Virus record (IMG/VR): IMGVR_UViG_3300017971_003166
Span: 1-35,113 of that record
Reading direction: 5' to 3' (one strand)
Origin: a virus
Length of the DNA: 35,113 nucleotides
Shown here: positions 32,460 to 35,113 of the stretch, one piece after another
Layout of the letters: every line of letters starts with the position of its first letter
Position numbering within the stretch: the first letter of the stretch is position 1
Notes under the pieces: generated by a model
The model's database searches: none
The model's input: only the letters and a program-made list of their open reading frames with translations
Told to the model about the DNA's origin: nothing
Translations under genes and position numbers: made by a program

Positions 32460-32888
32460 CTATTCACACACCATTTTATATTTTTTGTAACTAACATCTT
32501 CTGTTTCTACCCATTTGCAATTTTCAATACTATGCAAATCAATATCAACCCGAATACCATTTATGGTTGTCTTGTATGTAACCATATGACTGTAATTAGA
32601 GGCTTCAAAATCATAAAAACAGCCGTATCTAAAACGAATTGGGAATAGCACATTTTCAACCGCCCATTCGCTATCTTTTGCATGGCATGAAATGGTCAGT
32701 GGCATATCATCTTGGCTAAACGCCCAATAAATTGTGCCAAGATTTTTAGTTAATTCCTCTTTCTTATCAGGACGATAATTTATAAATGAGGGATGCCAAA
32801 CAATACTTTTAAGAGAATTAAATAATTTCTCAACTTGACATTCCATATCTTCTCTTTTTTTCTTATATGATTTCCATCTTTTCATCAT
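32460..32888 (-). CDS. early-region hypothetical protein
   Basis: The start at 32888 (or ATG 32885) follows AGGGGTGAT and gives 142 residues; the longer open frame overlaps a tiny upstream ORF. The N-terminus is very basic (MMKRWKSYKKKREDMECQVE) and could bind nucleic acid. The rest is beta-rich (YWAFSQDDMPLTISCHAKDS, then YKTTINGIRVDIDLHSIENC). No family is recognised. Confidence 0.6.
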   Translation of the reverse strand: MMKRWKSYKKKREDMECQVEKLFNSLKSIVWHPSFINYRPDKKEELTKNLGTIYWAFSQDDMPLTISCHAKDSEWAVENVLFPIRFRYGCFYDFEASNYSHMVTYKTTINGIRVDIDLHSIENCKWVETEDVSYKKYKMVCE

Positions 32889-32965
32889 ATCACCCCTATC
32901 AGTACCGCAGCTATGCCCAAGAGTAGCACGCCGCAGAGTTGTAAAAACATGCTTATGGTTTTCAT
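32885..32965 (-). CDS. 26-residue membrane peptide
   Basis: This tiny ORF has AAAGGTG four to five bases before ATG 32965 and ends in an ATGA overlap with the next gene. It encodes MKTISMFLQLCGVLLLGIAA followed by VLIGVI, a single hydrophobic helix. Phage genomes often hide such peptides (small inhibitors, holin-like or membrane-sensing peptides). Its place directly after the structured region may also mean that its translation is controlled by that RNA. The protein status is inferred from start signals and coupling. Confidence 0.5.
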   Translation of the reverse strand: MKTISMFLQLCGVLLLGIAAVLIGVI

Positions 32966-32981
32966 GTTGCACCTTTGATTT

Positions 32982-33364
32982 GGGAGCCGCCGATTTTGAC
33001 CGGCAGACATGCCGAGGCTAACCACAGCCTATTTAAGCGGCCCCCAACATTTTCCCATTTACGATTAACAACCCCATTGCCGACAGTAGATCACCCCCTC
33101 CCTTAGGAACCGGGCGGTTATTGGTTACGGATAACATTACAGCGGGTAGTGAACTTATCTGTTATCGCCCCTCGTGCTGCATGTGCAGGTGCCGACCATA
33201 TACCCAACGCTCTCTTCTGCTGTCGCTAACCGCCCGGTAGGATGGCATATACCCTTGTCAAGGGGGGCATATACCAAGATGTTTGGCAAGCCTACACGAT
33301 TAACCCTTGTATCAGCAGACTTAATCTCTGTCCTGATCGCCAACCCACTCCTCGGCTTGCCAAA
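32982..33364 (-). ncRNA. large structured region without convincing coding content, candidate leftward RNA
   Basis: About 430 bases (32966-33394) separate two leftward genes and look GC-richer than their surroundings. On the leftward strand there are several perfect helices: TTTGGCAAGCC (33364-33354) with its complement at 33292-33282, enclosing a smaller ATCAG/CTGAT hairpin; GGTATATGCC at 33275-33266 and 33253-33244, which pair with each other through two G-U wobbles; ACCGGGCGGTTA (33238-33227) with 33120-33109, enclosing GATAACA/TGTTATC (33166-33160/33136-33130); and a three-way junction at 33045-32982. Two helices contain A-C mismatches if read rightward, so leftward RNA is favoured. It may be a phage ncRNA, a cis-regulatory leader, or an origin-like DNA structure. 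Confidence 0.5.
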
Positions 33365-33394
33365 TTCAAAGATCGTAGCCTCCCTCTGTTGCCA

Positions 33395-33601
33395 TCACCC
33401 AAAGACTGACCTATGCTTCGTTAATTTGTTTTTGTTTTTTACGGATAGCGTTTCATTTGGGTTGTGGCTTATCCCGAAACCTTTGCGTCCGTTGCGGATA
33501 GCGCAAGAATCGGGATTATATTTAGAAAGCTGACGTTTTAATTCAGCAATTTCTCTCTTGGTTTCGTTTAGTTGATATTGGATTAGGGTTGAGCCGAGCA
33601 T
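33395..33601 (-). CDS. small coiled-coil early protein
   Basis: The ATG at 33601 shares one base with the preceding stop (TAATG) and gives 68 residues; the longer open frame would overlap the previous gene entirely. The N-terminal half is a helix with coiled-coil spacing (LIQYQLNETKREIAELKRQL); the rest is basic and probably unfolded. The frame stays open for 80 codons past the TGA stop. The function is unknown. Confidence 0.55.
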   Translation of the reverse strand: MLGSTLIQYQLNETKREIAELKRQLSKYNPDSCAIRNGRKGFGISHNPNETLSVKNKNKLTKHRSVFG

Positions 33602-33885
33602 TATATTTCCCCCATAAACTCTGCTATTTTCTCTGCGGTGTATTCGGGTCCGTATAGGAAGCAAGGGCAACTCATTCGTGGTGGTCCGCATGCTTTGTTG
33701 TAATGATCCCGTCTTATTGAAAAATACCCAAAGATACGGGAACAACAAGAAAAGCAATAATAGTTCTTTAAATAAAACCTGCTTCGCTTTACAAACGGGC
33801 ATCGGTTGCAATATTCAAGTGGGTGATGGTCATTTCTAAACCCCCTAATCATCTCTCTGATTTCATCGTCTGTGAATTGTGCCAT
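33601..33885 (-). CDS. cysteine-rich zinc-binding-type early protein
   Basis: This encodes 94 residues, with AGGAGG four bases before ATG 33885. MAQFTDDEIREMIRGF is followed by CNRCPF, YYCFSCC and ACGPPRMSCPCF, which suggests one or two zinc sites, and a C-terminal helix YTAEKIAEFMGEI. Early leftward position and metal-site style suggest a protein- or DNA-binding regulator. The family was not recognised. Confidence 0.65.
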   Translation of the reverse strand: MAQFTDDEIREMIRGFRNDHHPLEYCNRCPFVKRSRFYLKNYYCFSCCSRIFGYFSIRRDHYNKACGPPRMSCPCFLYGPEYTAEKIAEFMGEI

Positions 33886-33922
33886 GATGCCTCCTGTTTA
33901 ACGAGAAAGTTATTATTTCCAT

Positions 33923-34510
33923 TTATTGGTTTTGTTTATAAATACTTCTGCAAAACAGATAAGCCTTTTTACATCGTTTGTAATCTTCGGGTGAGGTTTG
34001 GTTTTTATATTTATTGTTTTTATATATTTTTTCCCATTCTTTAAAGGTGTGTAAAAAACAGCCGATTTGTAGGAATTTTCCATACATCGTGATGTTAAAA
34101 TCACAAACACCTATTAAATTTATAACTGTGTTTGTGATTTTTGCATTGCCGGAGACCCTTGCATTGCCGGAGACCTCTGCATTGCCGGAGACCCTTGCAT
34201 TGCCGGAGACCCATGCATTGCCGGAGACCCATGCATTGCCGTAGACCCATGCATCGCCGGAGACCCATGCATTGCCGTAGACCCATGCATTGCCGAAGAC
34301 CCTTGCATTGCCGGAGACCCTTGCATTGCCGGAGACCCATGCATCGCCGAAGACGGAGAGATTTTTTTCTGATTCTATAAAACCACCCTCTTCATTTTTT
34401 TTAACATTACCAAAAGACATCTTGGCTTTGATGCGGAAAAGTTTTTTTCCAAAAATGGTGATGGATTTCTTCTTTAGGATTTCGTATTTTTCATTAGCTG
34501 TCTTAGCCAT
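33923..34510 (-). CDS. hexapeptide-repeat beta-solenoid early protein
   Basis: The start at 34510 is chosen for AAGGAGA seven bases upstream and gives 195 residues; a frame-open ATG at 34561 lacks such a site. Residues about 52-122 are twelve repeats of N-A-[RWE]-V-[SYF]-G, expected to coil into a regular beta-solenoid. A start cap (EGGFIESEKNLSVFG) and a helical C-terminal part (LHTFKEWEKIYKNNKYKN, then two cysteines) flank them. Proteins of this plan are common in phages but unexplained. It is the first gene leftward of the control region, where early regulators usually lie. Confidence 0.8.
   Translation of the reverse strand: MAKTANEKYEILKKKSITIFGKKLFRIKAKMSFGNVKKNEEGGFIESEKNLSVFGDAWVSGNARVSGNARVFGNAWVYGNAWVSGDAWVYGNAWVSGNAWVSGNARVSGNAEVSGNARVSGNAKITNTVINLIGVCDFNITMYGKFLQIGCFLHTFKEWEKIYKNNKYKNQTSPEDYKRCKKAYLFCRSIYKQNQ
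34143..34354. repeat. 18-base tandem repeat, about 12 copies, inside the solenoid gene
   Basis: Eleven full units and one partial unit of GCATTGCCGGAGACCCWT (rightward reading) are visible, with changes at only a few positions. Each unit encodes six residues leftward (N-A-R-V-S-G type), so gain or loss of a unit keeps the frame and only lengthens or shortens the solenoid. The near-identity of units suggests recent expansion by slippage or recombination. Confidence 0.95.
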
Positions 34511-34586
34511 ATTTGGGTCTCCTTGTGTAAAATTGTCGATGGCGAAGGTTATTATTTCCATGCTTCCTCTGAGTTTTTTATTGATT

Positions 34587-34644
34587 GTTCCAAATGGTAC
34601 AGGAAAATAAAACGCCTGTCAAGAAAAAAATAGCCAAATGGTAC
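34587..34644 (-). promoter_or_regulatory. leftward early promoter with repeated operator CAAATGGTAC
   Basis: Leftward, TTGACA (34622-34617) is followed after 17 bases by TACCAT (34599-34594), a fair sigma-70 promoter for the solenoid gene and the early operon. The 10-base sequence CAAATGGTAC occurs at 34591-34600, covering the -10, and again at 34635-34644. An inverted half-site, CCATTTG, lies at 34671-34677 beside the repressor promoter. This spacing fits repressor operators between divergent promoters. The site identity is inferred from repetition and place. Confidence 0.55.
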
Positions 34645-34674
34645 TCTAAATGTAAAATAATTATAAAAAACCAT

Positions 34675-34703
34675 TTGACAAAGGGTACACTTCCGTATAT
34701 TAT
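34675..34703 (+). promoter_or_regulatory. repressor promoter, probably making leaderless mRNA
   Basis: TTGACA (34675-34680), 17 bases, then TATTAT (34698-34703) is a near-consensus sigma-70 promoter. The repressor ATG starts at 34710, only six bases past the -10, so transcription should begin at or next to the start codon. No ribosome site precedes the ATG. Lambda cI made from PRM is the known case of a leaderless repressor message. The CCATTTG half-site overlaps the -35. Confidence 0.7.
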
Positions 34704-34709
34704 GCAAGC

Positions 34710-35081
34710 ATGAAAAAAATAATTATCATACGACTCTGGGATAAATTCATCTTCCTTTTAAAGAAATACATGAAAGAAAACGATCTCACCCAAGGACAGT
34801 TAGCTAACATGGTAGACATGCAAAGGTCTCACCTTTGCGCACTCCTCAATAAATCAACAGACCGCAAGTTTAGTGCATATTATTTATTTAAATTTATCCA
34901 GAGAGGAATTATTAAAGTGTCAGAAATTTACGATAAAGAGGCAGAGAATGACAGGGAGGTCAAATTTTGGGAAATGGCCAAGGAAGCTGAAAACTTGAAA
35001 CTTTTGGGCAAGATTGCCAGGATTCGAGAACAAGGCCATGACGTGGACAAATTTCTGGAACTACATTTTCCCGGCATTTGA
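34710..35081 (+). CDS. HTH (Xre/Cro-CI type) repressor
   Basis: This 123-residue protein has a helix-turn-helix at about residues 26-47 (LTQGQLANMVDMQRSHLCAL) within a helical domain typical of Cro/CI-type regulators. The C-terminal half is charged helix (EMAKEAENLKLLGKIARIRE), with no visible autocleavage domain. It lies divergent from the early operon across repeated operator-like sites, so it most likely maintains lysogeny. The promoter directly abuts the ATG. The 32 bases after the stop contain an AT-rich run and the palindrome TGGTGTACCA (35103-35112). Confidence 0.85.
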   Translation: MKKIIIIRLWDKFIFLLKKYMKENDLTQGQLANMVDMQRSHLCALLNKSTDRKFSAYYLFKFIQRGIIKVSEIYDKEAENDREVKFWEMAKEAENLKLLGKIARIREQGHDVDKFLELHFPGI

Positions 35082-35113
35082 AAAATTAATTTTTTTGACT
35101 AATGGTGTACCAA

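Noticed and set aside
32982-33045. Functional tRNA gene
   Set aside because: It is only 64 bases, with no seven-base anticodon loop and an imperfect T-arm; kept as a tRNA-like structure only.
33174-33533. 119-codon rightward ORF across the structured gap
   Set aside because: It has no ribosome site, runs antisense to a leftward gene, has a low-quality translation, and is open mainly because the inverted repeats are GC-richer.
34143-34354. CRISPR-like array
   Set aside because: Units are 18 bases with no unique spacers between them and lie inside a coding frame.
34141-34380. Several open frames on both strands across the 18-base repeats
   Set aside because: An 18-base unit keeps every frame open; only the leftward solenoid frame has a start signal and non-repeat flanks of normal protein composition.
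1-35113. Complete DGR, or a replication module with helicase, primase or polymerase
   Set aside because: No reverse transcriptase, template repeat or replication enzyme motif was found on either strand within the window.

Overview
The window is a tailed-phage genome, or most of one, and no clearly cellular gene is visible. The head and tail genes have podovirus character: a T7 gp8-like portal, T7 gp11/gp12-like tail adaptor and nozzle, internal virion proteins and a T7-type fibre. The order portal, Bbp19-like protein, scaffold, capsid, Bbp16-like cement is that of Bordetella phage BPP-1 and relatives. An integrase and an HTH repressor point to a temperate phage. A 31-residue lipoprotein that looks like an outer spanin, several Sec signal peptides and Shine-Dalgarno starts point to a Gram-negative host. 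A sulfate-reducer-type (Desulfobacterota) host is a guess the sequence cannot settle.

Layout. Positions 1-291 hold the end of a DUF1566 (lectin-like) protein. Positions 327-26094 are one rightward late block: a FliA-type sigma factor, large terminase, portal, a cargo segment (secreted protein, O-antigen-polymerase-like membrane protein, small ORFs), scaffold, capsid, cement, adaptor, nozzle, internal core proteins, tail fibre, four secreted or surface-type proteins ending in a beta-helix protein, and a lysis cassette (holin candidate, DUF5675, DUF1353, o-spanin candidate). Positions 34510-26050 are a leftward block. Read in its own direction it holds a hexapeptide beta-solenoid protein, two small proteins, a roughly 380-nt structured gap, a 26-residue membrane peptide, small hypotheticals, a recombination set (SSB, ERF annealing protein, YqaJ/lambda-type exonuclease), DUF1367, HNH, more hypotheticals, a radical SAM protein, the integrase and two small terminal genes. 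A divergent control region at about 34587-34709 separates the leftward block from a rightward repressor gene (34710-35081). The last 32 bases hold only an AT-rich run and a small palindrome.

How it fits together. The repressor and the CAAATGGTAC sites probably set lysogeny against leftward early expression. SSB, ERF and exonuclease form a recombination module. The sigma factor at the head of the late block may direct late transcription. No helicase, primase, polymerase or replication initiator is visible, so either the host supplies replication or those genes lie outside the window. The integrase sits mid-window with phage genes on both sides, so the sequence is more likely a circularly permuted or extrachromosomal phage contig than a simple integrated prophage.

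The most unusual content is RNA structure. Two copies of a multi-helix element with compensatory changes (4964-5067 and 8246-8342) bracket the cargo/scaffold segment and precede the secreted-protein and capsid genes. A large leftward structured region without convincing coding content (33364-32982) has two helices that pair fully only as leftward RNA, through G-U wobbles.
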